From Actinernus sp. WN-2022 (lineage: Eukaryota; Cnidaria; Anthozoa; Actiniaria; Actinernidae), in contig JAOWCC010000239.1 in the NCBI GenBank assembly GCA_030867875.1, positions 744,001-808,000 on the forward strand: a stretch of DNA of 64,000 bases, read 5' to 3'. This document shows positions 12,494 to 25,974 of this stretch, piece after piece (positions within the stretch are counted from its first letter, which is position 1; every line of letters starts with the position of its first letter). The notes beneath the pieces are model-generated. The model did no database searches. It had not been told where the DNA came from and worked only from the letters and a program-made list of their open reading frames with translations. The translations under genes and the position numbers were made by a program.

Positions 12494-12816
12494 TGTTATA
12501 CAAAATGTATACATTATTTATACAAAAAGTATACATCATGATGTATACATTTTGTATACTAAACGCATTAATAGCTATAGTCGTATTGTATACATTTTAC
12601 ATATACTATTTGGAACTAATGTTAACAAAAATGTATACAAAATGTATACAACATTTTGTATACTAAATTCATTATTAGGTGTATACAAAATGTATACATT
12701 TATAAATGGAGGGGCTCAGTTTTGATGTATACATAAAGTATACATTATTTGGGGCTTGTATACACCAAAATATCACTTTTTCAGGCTTAAAACTTATGTA
12801 TACAAAATGTATACAA
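12494..12816. repeat. array of fifteen GTATAC palindromes ('tgtatacaaaatgtataca' motif)
   Basis: GTATAC occurs fifteen times within about 310 bp, usually as TGTATACA and often paired as TGTATACAAAATGTATACA with AAAAT or ATTTTG spacers. Spacing is irregular, so this is not a simple tandem satellite. Pairs are self-complementary and can form cruciforms. An apparent 84-codon ORF across it with repeated YKMYT is produced by the repeat and is not a gene. The second copy is at 25652-25974. Confidence 0.9.
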
Positions 12817-13312
12817 TACAGTTTAATATAGTTATATGGTATATTCTCTACACTTTTCTAAGTTGGGAATAGTTTATAGCATTCTAAGCTATTTCATTCA
12901 AAAATAATTGGAGGAACAAGTTCAATACAGTATTCTTATAACAACACATGTTCATGAAGTGAAAAATACATACCCCCACCTTGCATGAATAGTTGATCCT
13001 GTCATTTGACCTATGCTGGATCCCACTTGAGATAGCAGATTACTTAACAGGATTGGCAGGTAATAAATTATATACCGGTAGTGAATGGCATAGGCCCTTC
13101 TATACATTTGTAGCCACTATATAAGCTCTTTTGGTATGATTAAACCCCTGGCTACAGACTGGTAACATAAAATCTAAATAACTAACTTGCTATTATATAA
13201 TATTGTATGGTATGCATGGCGTATAACATGACATGCATCTAAAAATGACAAATATACGACCATCTACGAAGTCAATAGGTTATGAACCAGTATTGAGAGA
13301 CATCTAAATTAA

Positions 13313-13445
13313 AAGGAGTATGGGTTTTCTGGTTCTCAAGAGGTGCTCAAGGCAAAGCAAAAAGAACTGAAAAGTTCTGGAAAAGGGGGTCGGGTCACTG
13401 CACGAGCATGAGATTGATTAATTCTACAGAAAAGGACAGCTCGGA
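13313..13445 (+). pseudogene. Crypton/DUF3504 recombinase 5' fragment, cut by the duplication joint
   Basis: Encodes the N-terminal helix region typical of DUF3504 proteins (QEVLKAKQKELKSSGKGGR), followed after a frameshift by the EHEID...YRKGQLGN segment. Reading stops at 13445, where copy 2 of the duplication begins inside the polymerase exonuclease. The full version of this gene spans the other end of copy 2, at 26471-27430. This copy is therefore a by-product of the duplication. Confidence 0.75.
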
Positions 13446-15103
13446 AAAGATGCGAACAAAATTTATCCAATGCATCGTATCCACGAAATATGAAGTGTTA
13501 CCGTGATAATATTGGGACACGCCAAAATTCACGATATGTTCACCGCTAGATTGATCGGTTTCAAAATCAAAGAAGATTAAAATTTCCGAAGGAGTTTTGA
13601 CCGGTTCGTTTTGCATATGACACAAATGCCCTGGTAACACTATACTCTTACATATCCAACAGTCGTATTCACCACATGCATGCAAGGTTTCTCTTTCTGA
13701 TGGTACTATATTGTTACACTGAATGCATCGAATAGATTGTTGACACTTTGACCTGAATTTTTTTCCGTTTTTCGTTCTGTCTTTCTTGTGCGCATTAAGA
13801 CAATCTTGAGATCTACAGAACGTGGCAATCGGGGCATTCCAAAAAAGTCGAAGACTTCACACACGATTTACGTTCGCAAACACGACACAAATCGATGCAC
13901 GGGTGCGTACGCTGGGCAGTGTAATACATTTGGTACTTTGAACAGAAAAAGCGTTTCCCGAAGAACGATGGTAATTTGTCCGGATTGATAACATCGAAAT
14001 GACCGTCGTTGTAGTACAAGATAATTTTCTTGTTTCGTTTCGGACCTTCGTAGATGACGGTGTTTTTGTTTGGAAAACTGATGACAATAATTTGAAAGTC
14101 CGAGAGAACATTTTGAAAACGATCAATCTCTTCTAGACTGCACGGATCCACCGGTACCCCGGCTTTTTGATGAAGGTCTAAAGCCAGCCGTTTCTGAATG
14201 GGCCGACCACGATTTAATTGCTTTGATTTTGGACCTTTTGAGGCCATTTCTCTACCCGTAACAATTGCACGCGCACAGCATAGATTATCATTGTTTTTCA
14301 CCGTAATAATGCCTCTCTTCAATTTCGTGTGACGAGCGTAATCTAAAACCTTATAGGATTTGCCTCGACCCACTGGAGCTTTAAGAGCAACTACGTCAAT
14401 GGTAAAACTCTCGTCTAAAGAAATGTCTTCATTGGACTGAAGGACCTTGCTAATTTCAGAAGGGATAAGTGTAGGATTCTGCTCCTTGACAGACACAAGG
14501 CGCGTACTAAGAGGTTTTTTGAGCTGATCGGATGTTACCATGATACGTATTTTATCCCGGTCAGGAGAATCAAGCTTACACATGGTCTTAACTTCAGAAA
14601 TAACATCACGAAACGTTTTCTAAACCGTTCATAGCATCTTTCAAAAGATTATCTGACTCCCTAATTTCAGTAACCTTCGCTCTGAAAGCACAGAAATACG
14701 TACCATACTTCCTAACGTGACGCTCAGAAACCTTATCTAAGCTAAACGAGAAAGAGTTCGTAGTCTTATCCATCCCTTCAGGTTGATTCGACTCTTGTAT
14801 ATGTAGAAGTATGTGTTCTGAACTCTCTGAACCATTATCTTGTGTATCTTGGGACTGGTCATGTTCTGGGATACCGGTACTTGAAACATCATGGATAGTG
14901 GCCTTTAGCAAATTCGTAGCTTCGGTCTGCCATTTGATAACCTTCTTTAAGTCTGGAGCGCCCTTCTTTAGTTCCTTACCCGCTCTCTTCAAATATCTTT
15001 TAGCCTTTCTCTGTCTTTGTCTATATTTTCTTTCTAAGGGTACCCAGTTTTTTTCGTTCCCACTTTCCTCGACATCTCGTTCATCTGGTGTTCGTTCATG
15101 CAT
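13446..15103 (-). pseudogene. family-B DNA polymerase fragment, second copy, truncated in the exonuclease
   Basis: Same decayed gene as at 1-1945, but it ends at the duplication joint. It keeps the N-terminal domain (14583-13813), the cysteine-rich region and the Exo I FFDFET motif. It lacks Exo II and everything beyond, because left of 13445 the sequence is the Crypton fragment. The frameshifts are shared with copy 1, so the gene was already dead before the duplication. Confidence 0.75.
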
Positions 15104-15424
15104 GCAGAGGGTACTATTAAACGGTATAGAAAACTATTACGAAATACGGTCTATAAATCAAGCGTTAACCGACCACACCCTTCCAAGCCCTAAACCCTAT
15201 TAAGTCAAGGTCAAGTCCACACAGTACATATTCAGGTTACAAATTTTTAATCAAAATACTCGATACCATTTACATCTTCCAAAAAATAAAAATAAAGTGT
15301 ATACGGCAATCTCTGTTCACTGTCTTTAATCAAAAAGGTGAATAACGTTCAAGTTTAACATTTCTCTTCAACTGTTTTCTTCTTGTTACCATCTTTGGGG
15401 GCACAGTGATTCAGCCTTTTCACC

Positions 15425-15739
15425 TTAGGAAGTTCGGGATCGGTCATAGTGGTCTTTCACTTCTGCCGCTCTCTCGCTCTTCACCCAGTTTTGGATAGTA
15501 AACTGATTAGGCTCCTTGACCGCCGCATCTGAAATAAGGTCTCCCTGGATTGGCCTCACTCTGGAAATACTCATGGTGGTTGGTTTTAGATGGACACACA
15601 GCAGGGACCTCACTTCTCTGTACTCGCTTAATACCTACACTTCCATGTAGTTGGAAAAGTCGTCTGCCGATGAGAAAAATCCACAGCACCCCTTCTTACA
15701 CTTCTTAAATTGTTTGTCGTTTTTCTTACTTAGCCACAT
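15425..15739 (-). other. short minus-strand ORFs, second copy
   Basis: Identical to the unrecognised ORFs at 2267-2581. Confidence 0.25.
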
Positions 15740-16673
15740 TGTCAGTCCTTCTCTCTGTGCGAAAGCAGGGATACTTCTCTAAAGGCACCATTTTAAGTGG
15801 AGGGTTGTTCTTAGTCATTTTTCGTAGTTCGTGCGAAGAGAAGTAACGAGGTTGGCAAAGATTTCACGAGAAGCGCAGGAACTTATACGATTTTGGTAAC
15901 CACGTGACACGATTCCCTACGCCTTCACGAATCCACCTTTAACAAACAGACGCACTGCCCTTTGCGCATGGCCATGAAAAAGCGAAATGCACCCTTTGCA
16001 AACAATCGTTAGAAATTTCGAACGTTTAATTTAACTGATACACATAGCAAACAATTTTGTCCTTCTTTTCTTTCTTTGAAAAGAAAATACAAAGGTATTG
16101 ACGTGCGAAAACGCCAGTGAGCCGTGGAATACAAAGGATGTTCATACCTAAATTTAATAACGTCGATTGCCACATTCCTAAACTTCATAACTGTAATGAC
16201 CGATCCAACAACCGCCTGTAAGAAAAGTACGTACATACATGCACAAGGGCAAAATGAACCTCGGAAAAAAGAAAAAAAGTTAGCTGTCTTATGACCAATC
16301 CTATTTCACACAGAAAGTACATCATTCGTGACCGACTATCGGTCGTACACATATGCTCAATATGTTAACTTAAATAGGGTTCTATTGAAATGCAAATGTG
16401 TCTGTGTGTGGTAAAAACAAGTTTTCAAGTGTAAATGTCTACGATATAGGGAAATAATATGACTCACGCTAATCTTGCAATAAGTATAACTTTCTAATCA
16501 TCCTATGAGTTATCGTTTACATCAACCCTATGTATGTTGCCTTCTCTTAATTTTCTCTAAACCGTTTAACGTTAACCTAGTTACGTACAGATCAAGTACA
16601 GACACCTGACTTCTTGCGCAAAATGTAGTGCTGAGAGGTACAAGTCAAAGAATGAGCCAGCTAAGCACAAAGA

Positions 16674-17398
16674 ATGAGATACTATTCACTTTATTTATTT
16701 GCCACTTGGCCCTCGTTTTGCCAGGCTGTATGGGACAGGCTGTATGGGACAGCCTATCTAGCCCAAGTACTGCAAACTTGTAATCCCTCTGTTCCTGCAG
16801 GCGTCATGAATGACATTCAATGCTCCCCAATGTGGAACAGCTATTTTGCTGCAAAGGACAGACGTACCCTTCTGCTCCAATGGTCCACTGATGAAATGAA
16901 TTCTTTCAGTAAGAACAAAGGTGCTTACTCGATGTGGCCAATATCGTTTGCCATCTTAAATTTGCCAAAGGCAATTAGGTATATATTTGGCTGCTTGTCC
17001 CTTGTGGGCATTATTCCTGGCAACAACAACAACGTACCTAATGTATTACATAATAAAAACTTTTTTTTAAATTATTTGAAACTAAACCTAGAGTACTGGC
17101 TATTTAGAAATAGCTAAAGCTAATCGAGCTAAGTAGCTAATCGAGCTAAATAGCAATGGCTCAAAGGAGCCAGAATCTCTCCAGCCCTACCTGGAGGTGG
17201 TGATAGATGACATTATATCACTTACTGACGTCACACTATATGATGCTAACAGCAAAGCACCTTTTAAGTTCAAGTATGACCTTGTATCATATGTGCTGGA
17301 CTACCCGGGTGTTGGGAAAGTCTTCAATGTCTCAGGATCTGGGACCTACAGAGGCTGTGCTTGGTGTGCAATTCAAGATAAGTACTGTAAAAGTATTC
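16674..17398 (+). pseudogene. EnSpm/CACTA transposase fragment, second copy
   Basis: Identical to 3516-4240, with the motifs NKGAYSMWPI, LVGIIPG, LDYPGVGKVFN and GCAWC in the same order and the same interrupting AT-rich stretch. Confidence 0.7.
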
Positions 17399-17787
17399 TG
17401 CGTCTCAAATTTATCAGTCTATATGAACAGTTAAAGTGCTCTAAACTAACATTTATATCTGTAACTTGTCAGATCGTGAGCATGTTTTTGTTGACATGAT
17501 ATTCAAGACTAAATTCAGCTAACAAGCAACCTTGGACGAAAAGTACCGTCAAGCAAATGCTATCGAAAGTTGTATTGTACATGTGTAAGTAAGTAGACAT
17601 GAAGTTTAAACACTTTCAGATCTAAAATTTTGGGTAACATTCCGGAGTTATCTCCTTGAAAGTTCGATGAGGCAAGGAAGGTGATGCAGCTTTGTAATCG
17701 TGATTTCCTTTCCAAAAAACAATTTCTTAAAAAGTTGAGTTTCTAAACTGGGGGTGTGGCTTATCTTCGAGTGCAGCTTATCTGCGA

Positions 17788-18267
17788 GTGTTAGGTAATG
17801 TTGTCGATAATATGCTTATATCATTTGTTTTGTTGATATTTACGACAGTATTTCAAGCACCTCCACAAGATGGTTTATCTTCGACACAGGTCCTTTTTTT
17901 AAAAGAGCATGATGATTTACGCACAGATAACCAGTTTCTAGGAGTAACACCAGACAACTCGCCAAAACCACTAGAACTTTCCCATGCTGATGTTACAGAG
18001 CACCACATATTATATGATGCTGCTGAGAAAAGTAATGTAAAAGCCTTTGTGGTCAAAACATACGGATGCGAATCCAGCTGTGTGTTGATGAAACTCCCAA
18101 ACCATGACCGACCCAAGCAAGTGTTCCTGATACCATGCACACACTTACCAATGTCATACAGACCCTCGTGTCCCATTTAGCAGGCTCACAAAATATAGGC
18201 CATGTGCTGGATCAGGAGGAAGCGATGTGGCGTCAACACTGGTACAAAGAGAACACCACTGCAGAAA
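17788..18267 (+). pseudogene. unrecognised exon with splice donor, second copy
   Basis: Identical to 4630-5109, including the frame break and the GTAAGT donor. Confidence 0.35.
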
Positions 18268-18657
18268 GTAAGTAACTGTGTAATTCACATTTAGGCATAG
18301 ATGGTACATAAACAAAATGCTTTTCCGTCTAAAAATACATCCCTAGGCTAGATAAGAGGGCAACCAGCACATACTAAAATATACCTATTCCAATTTCCAA
18401 ACATTATTAGTTATTTATATATCAAGCTTCCTACTGACCGCCATGATTTTTTTCTATTTATGTACCTAAAATTTATACTATATGTAAGCAGTGACCAACT
18501 CCAAAGCTTTACAGCTACTTTGGTCACTGCGCACTATTCACTATACCTATCTATCTTCAATAACTGGTCTTATATTCTCTCTTAACCCTGTATTCTTGAA
18601 TCAGTGTAAAATAAAATGAAACTTGAAACCCTGAATACCAGGTTGTTGTGTTGGGAG

Positions 18658-18826
18658 ACAATCCACTACTATTTTTCGAAATGACACAACAGGTCACCCT
18701 CATTAGACTAGAAGAGGAAGGAGACAATACCAATGACTTACACGTCCCTGCCCAAGGATGCGACCGGGATTAGAACCCCTGACCTCCCGCACTCTAGACC
18801 ATGCCCAACCAACTGAGCAGTTACAG
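18658..18826 (-). mobile_element. tRNA-derived SINE remnant, second copy
   Basis: Same A-box and B-box arrangement as at 5500-5668. Confidence 0.6.
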
Positions 18827-19017
18827 TGAAATATTTTACCAAACCAGACAATAATTGGTTCCTGGTACAAAGTGGCATTTTGAAATCATGGTTGGCACAT
18901 TAGCATAACAAGTGTCAACATGAAACATTCCTATACACCGGGCCAAGATTGTTCAAAATCCACTGGTGCATCCCATTTTAATAAGCGTAGACCTTGCTAA
19001 CCCACATGATATGGCTT

Positions 19018-19086
19018 TATTCAGTGGATAGCAATATTCACCTGGGTCCGGTTGTTGAATGGGTGGTTAACGCTATCCACTGAATA
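19018..19086. mobile_element. palindromic MITE, second copy
   Basis: Same inverted arms as at 5860-5928. Confidence 0.6.
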
Positions 19087-19139
19087 AATATATATCCAGT
19101 GTGTAAAATAAGCTAGTTTGCTTAATACTTATCCCATGC

Positions 19140-20628
19140 CCACTCTTCTCGTGGTTGAGTGCCTGGATGTTTTTCATCCAGTACTCACTAGGATGACAAA
19201 CCTGTCTTTACACTCTGGATGCTTCCCTGACAACTGGAAACAGGCTGATGTCCACCTAAGACTGAAGAAACCTAGAGAGGTTATTTTTAATAACCTCCGT
19301 CCTATTAGTAACCTTTCGTTTGTTTCTAAGCTCACTGTACGAGCAGTTTTCAGTCAAACTCATGATCACCTGACTTTGCATAAACTCTATCTCAAAGCCC
19401 AGTCCACTTACCGCAAATTTCAAAGCATTGAAACTGCACTTCTTTGTGTAAAAAACGATATCTTAATGAACGTGACTCTTCTAGTACTACTTGACCTAAG
19501 CGCCGCCTTCGACACTGTCGATCACCCCATTCATTACTGGACCGTCTGTATTCTGATTTTGGCATCTCAGGACAAGTACTTTCCTGGTTTAAGTCTTATT
19601 TACATAATAGACACCAATACATATATATCCAAGGGGGAACATCCAGGAAGTTTAAAATGAAGTACGGTGTTCCACACCGTTCCTGCCTTGGCCCCCTCCT
19701 ATTTGTCATCTACGCAAGCAAGCTGTTTACTATTCTGCAACGTCATCTACCAGACATCCACGCATATGCTGATGATACACAGCTGTATATTTCATTCAAA
19801 CCGGACTTAAGTGTCAAGCAATCTGCTGCTGTTGAGGCCATGCAAAACTGCATCACAGACATCAGGAAGTGGATGCTAGCGGATAGGCTAAAACTAAAGG
19901 ATGACAAAACAGAGTTTGTTATCATTGGGACAAGACAGCAGCTGGCAAAAGTGAACGTTGACTCACTGCACGTCGGAGATGTAACCACAGCACCTTCTAG
20001 TGAGGCAAAAAACCTTGGTTGCTGGTTCGATGCGGAGCTGAAAATGGACACCCACATTAACAAGACTCGCAAATCAGCTTTCTTTCACTTATTTAACATT
20101 AGGAGAATTAGAAAATTTCTTAGTTTTGACACTGTGCAAATCTTAATTAACGCCTTTGCTACTAGTCGACTAGACTATTGTAATAGCCTTCTCTATGGCC
20201 TGCCAGCCAACCAGCTGCACAAACTTCAGCGTGTGCAGAATGCTGTGGCTAGACTCATTTGTAATATCAATCGGTTCGATCACATTGCTCCCATTTTATA
20301 TAAACTACACTGGCTACCCGTTAAACATATAATTGATTTTAAGATCTTACTTATTACCTACGAAGCTATAAATGAACTCGCTCCAGCATATATAACTGAA
20401 CTTATCAAATGTAAGACTACTTCAAGATATAACTTTAGATCGTCTAAAAAACTTCTGCTAGATCGACCAAGAATGAGAACATTGATCACATTGGGTGACC
20501 GCTCTTTTGCGGTAGCGACACCCACACTGTGGAATGTCCTACCCGCAAAAATTCGTAATGCTTCTAGTGTTACGGCTTTTAAGAAGTTGCTAAAAACCTA
20601 TATTTTTAGCAAAGCATATCAACTATAG
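19140..20628 (+). pseudogene. CR1/L2-type LINE fragment, second copy
   Basis: Same RT and C-terminal coding region as at 5982-7470, with the same frameshift and an intact YADDTQLY. The shared break shows that decay preceded the duplication. Confidence 0.88.
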
Positions 20629-22165
20629 TCTTAACAGTATCGTATTACCATTGTTATGCAACACGTCGATATTTATATATTTATATGTTGCGCCCAAAAA
20701 AGCTACTGTGTAATCACAGCCTCGATGTGTGAAATGTGCTTTGTATGCCAGCGTCAAGCTCAGTTTGGTGAATGAAGACATCAACTACGCGACACCACCA
20801 AGCTTGGGATTAATTTGCCACGAGCGTGGCCATTTATTCAAGTATCGCGATAATCACTAATCCGTTTATCTCAATGAGGTGTTGAGAGATAAATGGCATT
20901 CAACAAAGGTGGGAACAGACAAACATCATACAACCGAACAAACTTTGAGATAAAGAGGTCACTCTTAAGGAGGTAAGACGGGGCTGGGGGAGGGATTTTT
21001 ACTTAAGAAATGCCGAGATGACGGCTAGCAGTTAGGAGAGGACTTCTACTGAGGGATCTGCCTATTTATAACCAAGATAGGAATCTGATACTCTGTAACA
21101 GTATCCTATGGTCGTTGAAGCAGCCCAGTTTTATGAATGACCTTTTCTTGTCTCAACATAAATACTAATTATTCGTGCCTCATACTTGGTGGTTATATGA
21201 TAGATTTAGAGATACTATACATACTACTTAGTTAGGATTAATATATATGTAAGCCTATAGGCATTTGTAATGCGCATGTGAGCATCTTCCAATGGAACAC
21301 GCGCAATATAAATATTAAATTTATTTTATTATTAAATCTTTTATCCACTGGATAGACGTTTATCTGGTGGATGGCGTTATCCACCCTTTGAACCAGCACT
21401 GATGAATAACTATGGCCAGAACCCTGCAATGCTTACACAAACTGGCATACAGATACAACTTCTTTTAAATAACTGACATTGTCATTGACATTAACAATTT
21501 TACCGAAGGTGTCACAGTACAGTTATACTTTTCCTGCACAGCAACCAACCATCATAAGCTGCAGTATACTTTACTGGAAGTTGAGTTGACAACTAATCGA
21601 GCCCTACCATACATCTATAGTAAACATTGATATTCAGTTGATGATAGTACTTACTGCCATGCCTGCCTGTTGATCACCTAACAAGAAACTATTAAACATC
21701 TACCGATAACAAGTTTTTATGTAGTTTCATACCACTTTGTTTAATAATTAAAAAAATATTTAAAAGATTATGATGATATCCCAATAACCCTCTGAATATC
21801 CTGTTTTTCTTCCAGTGACCTGCAATTCCCATAAGCTTCAATACTACAAGTTATTTTATAATGTTCAACCTTCTACCGTTGGACCGTCAGAATTTTGATT
21901 CCAAGTTGACTTTAGGACATTTAGATATTTAGCGCTGAAATCACGCAACCTATACAATGATTGAAATAACATGTAATTTACTTACTTCTATGCGACATCC
22001 AAATCAAGCAACTAGTTACAGTGTATTCTCCAGTAATTTCAGGTTAGCATTGATCCTTATAGTTTCACGTGTTGCGTACTCCGGTAGGCTATTACTTTGA
22101 GCCTGTTCTATTTCTGGTCGTGTAAACAATAATTAACTACAGAGGCGAAACGCCTATCAAATTAA

Positions 22166-22336
22166 GCGTAGTCCACACGAGCAAGTTTTCCTTGACAACG
22201 TTTCCCTTGACAAGTTTTATTTGGTCATGTAGATGACGAAAGCTTTTCCTTGAGAAGTCTCCTTGTTGAAAAACTGGCGTGCCAGTTATTGAACAAGGCA
22301 ACTTGTCAAAGAAAACTCGCTCGTGTGGGACTACGC
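22166..22336. mobile_element. 171-bp MITE, second copy
   Basis: Same TIRs as at 9008-9178. Confidence 0.8.
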
Positions 22337-22519
22337 ATTACTGTCGATTATGAATATATTATCTTGTCGGCAAACAAACGCAGCAGTAATTAAATACGTG
22401 TTTTACGCGAAACATCCTCCGCCCCGAAAAGGGCGTTGTCCTTTTCCCTAACTAACTATACTAGTCTAAATACGTATCTTGACCTTTTCTTGAATGTCTC
22501 TAGTCGTATCCCTCTAAGT

Positions 22520-24141
22520 CGTATCCATTGTCGCTCAGGATGACTGCAGGCTGGACCCTGATTGCAAAGAATCTGCGTACAACCTGTAGAAACTCCATCG
22601 TTGAAAGGTCAGTTGCTAGCTCAAGGTGCACAGCTCTGGTGTTCAGGTACCTTCAGATCACTCGAAAATGCTTGGCTGTCTTTCCTCGTCCAACCTTTAC
22701 ATTGATAGGGCCGAAGTAGTCACATGAAGAAAAGTAGAACGGTGGAGTGTACAGGGCAAGGCGCATCCGTGGTAGTTCAGCCATTACTTGTTTTTTGCAC
22801 TTCTTCGCCATCTTATGGCAGAATGCACATTGTGTCTTTATACGCTTGCTCAGCTTCGAGGACTTCAAAATCCAATACACTACTCCATTGTGACCATACT
22901 GGTGGGTGTGTCGGACGATCAACAGGGAGATCCAGTGGTCGTTTGGGAGCAGAGCTGGATGTCTGGTCTCGTATGAAACGACGGCTTCTCCTACTCGTCC
23001 TCCCACTCGAATCACGCCTTTGTCATCTAAAAAGGGGTTTAGCGACTTGAAATCCCCTTTCTTCATACGCTTGTGTAGATTCAGTTGCGCCTGCTTCAAA
23101 CAGTATGTCTCTGGCTTGTGAAGTTCCTCAGGGGTCAGTGGACCTTCGCGTCACTCCTGCTGGTGGTTTCTCAGTCTGACTTTCTCCGCCAGCCTCAGGA
23201 TTCTTGCCGTCACTCTGATCAGTCTTCGCCAGCTTGAGAACACGGTGGGATCAATTACCTCTTCTGTCTTTCTGACTTCCGTTACTGTAGCCACTAATTG
23301 GCGCCGTTCAGTGTCCTCTGCTGGTGGCGGTGTGGGCGTGATGATAGGCCACTGCTCCTCCGATAAATACAGAAACTCCGGGCCATTCATCCACCGGCTA
23401 CTTAGCTCCTGTACATGTATTCCTCTTGAGACGTCATCAGCTACGTTTTGTTCTCTGGGGATGTGCCTCCATTGGCTCGGGTCGATATTGCTCTGTATTG
23501 TGCCAAACCGTGCGTACACGAACGACTTGGAGCTTAGGGATGGGCTCTGTATCCAGGCTAATGCGATGGCACTGTCGGTAAAAAACTTCACTTCTCCAAA
23601 CTTCTCCAAACTTGAATAGACTTGGCCAGTCTTGAAGCTAGCATGGCTGTTTGTAGCTCTAATCGCGGGATTGTGATCTGTTTCAGTGGTGCTACTCTGC
23701 TTTTGGCTGTAACGAATCTCAACTGGACTTCGCCATTCTGCTTTGTTTGTGGCATGTATGCGCATGCTCCAAATGCATCCTGGGACGCATCAGCGAATAC
23801 GCAAAGAGTTGGCGCCGAGCTCGTGTCGTCAGCAGAAAGCAATCATCGCGGGAATGTGACGTCATTGATCTCCTTCATCTCCTTGAACAGCTTTCTCCAT
23901 TTTTTTGTGGCGTCAGCTGGCAACTCCTCGTCCCAGTCTACCCCTAGCTGCCACAGCTCCTGCAGGGCGATCTTGCATCTAATGGTGAATGTGGCGGTTA
24001 ATCCTATCGGGTCGAAAATATTTGCCACTTGGCTTAACAGCTTTCTCTTCATGACCTTGTTTTCTAACTGCGGGGCAACGTTAACTGATATGCGGTCTGT
24101 CTTGCACTTTGACGATTTTTATGTATCTATACCCCGACAAC
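22520..24141 (-). pseudogene. Bel/Pao pol fragment, second copy
   Basis: Identical to 9362-10983, including the nonsense codons and the doubled CTTCTCCAAA frameshift. Confidence 0.9.
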
Positions 24142-25651
24142 ATTCTTTACACCGCTAGTTTATCATCCTAAGACGTTTCTCTGATGTATATGGCAGTAAT
24201 GTTCGTATCAGGATTTTTTGTGAGATATTTATCGTACTAATTAACCTTCGGCATCAAGGCAACTCTTGGCATAGAAGGGAAATTATGCTTGATAAAAGGT
24301 ATTCAAGAGTTCAGGAGAACTCTGAAATAAGTGGATGCACAACCAGTAAAGAATTATCTTCAACTGGGAAATTTATCAATTATCAACTTGCCGACGAAAA
24401 CAACAATATTAAACTCGCAGTGGAATATTTATTATTGATTGTTTATTCTGCGAGTATATCAGAAACTGGATTTTGTCCTGTGCTTTCACTGCTCGTTTAT
24501 TTGCTCGATAATATGGCTTTGGAAACAGAAGAAAAAAAACATTATAATCACATATCCGAAGTTATTGTCCTTTAGATCCAGAAATAATTATTAATCAGAA
24601 ATCCAATGTAGAATTGGACACAAACAATGTACACAAACACATACACGTTTGCCTAAAATTATAATATTTAGTGCTAGAATTAATGTAACATACCGGTTTC
24701 GTGATCGATCAGTCACGTAACGCAGTTCCAACCATTTCTTATTCAGGTTTTCTCTCACAATCTAGGATTAATCCGAACTCGTGTGATTTTCAAAGTGCAT
24801 TATATTTGGATGATGTCTGGTTGTAGAGGTATAGAATGGTCAAATCCGAGACTCGCCGAGATGCCAAGACCCTTGTTACTCTTTTCTGAAACGCCGAGAT
24901 TTCGAGACTTGCTTGCCGAGACGATTTTTTGAGGGACAATTCTATACCTTGGCTTCAACAGTGGCTTTACTGCCAACTGGCCACGGTGGACGACGGAAAC
25001 AAATGTCTCCAGCCCGAAAGCACAGCGGAGAGCCCACAAGAGTATATATTTTGTCTGCAACATTTATATCAGTGTTTTGATTCTCTTTGACCCCAGTGTA
25101 AACTATCGTCTCTTCAGAAGAATAACTCCATAAATATCCCGCTTGTCGGCATTTACTTCATTTAACAGCCCAATGAGGATTTATGCTTCAAAGTTGATCT
25201 TCCTCAGCTTTCCCCATATTAACAGACATGCATAATGCCTCTCACTCCAGTAGAAAGACTCTCTAGCCAGGTTACTCTTAGCTGTGCGGTTGGACTTTAA
25301 TAGGAACCTGACCCAAACTGTCAACAGTTTTAATCATCGACAGGCGGCAGTATTGCATAATTGCATAATTGCAGTATTGCCCGCTTTCTGTGAGACTAAC
25401 GTTGAGTAAATGCGTCTGTAGACAATGACTCATCGAAATCCATACCTCCTCGTCTCGCCATGTCTGAGAGCTTTAACCTTTCTTATCTGAGTGCGCCTGA
25501 CGAAATCTAACCTGAGATTATAATTCGATAACTTTTATATCTAAATGTGTTTGGATACACTTAAGCTGAGATTGTATCTCACTCACGTTTTTAATTGTGC
25601 GTTAGATCTGTTCAGACAGCCCAGATGAATGTATTACCCCTTACCAAAATT

Positions 25652-25974
25652 TGTTATACAAAATGTATACATTATTTATACAAAAAGTATACATCATGAT
25701 GTATACATTTTGTATACTAAACGCATTAATAGCTATAGTCGTATTGTATACATTTTACATATACTATTTGGAACTAATGTTAACAAAAATGTATACAAAA
25801 TGTATACAACATTTTGTATACTAAATTCATTATTAGGTGTATACAAAATGTATACATTTATAAATGGAGGGGCTCAGTTTTGATGTATACATAAAGTATA
25901 CATTATTTGGGGCTTGTATACACCAAAATATCACTTTTTCAGGCTTAAAACTTATGTATACAAAATGTATACAA
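25652..25974. repeat. GTATAC palindrome array, second copy
   Basis: Identical copy number and spacing to 12494-12816; I see no expansion or contraction between the copies. Confidence 0.9.

Larger units (their letters stand above)
287..13444 (+). repeat. 13,158-bp tandem segmental duplication, copy 1
   Basis: The sequence from the A-run at 287-290 onward recurs 13,158 bp downstream, and all features keep that exact offset. Reading the two copies side by side I found four substitutions: 599 T versus 13757 A, 2760 A versus 15918 T, 7956 A versus 21114 G, and 8756 T versus 21914 A. I saw no length differences. The unit is a mosaic of decayed elements rather than one transposon, and its ends carry no TIR, LTR or target duplication. 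It therefore looks like a segmental duplication, or an assembly duplication, and not an insertion. Confidence 0.97.

Noticed and set aside
12471..12725. 84-codon ORF with YKMYT repeats
   Set aside because: The repetition is the translation of the GTATAC palindrome array, not a protein.
12494..12816. CRISPR-like array
   Set aside because: Repeats are short palindromes with irregular, non-unique spacers, in eukaryotic DNA.
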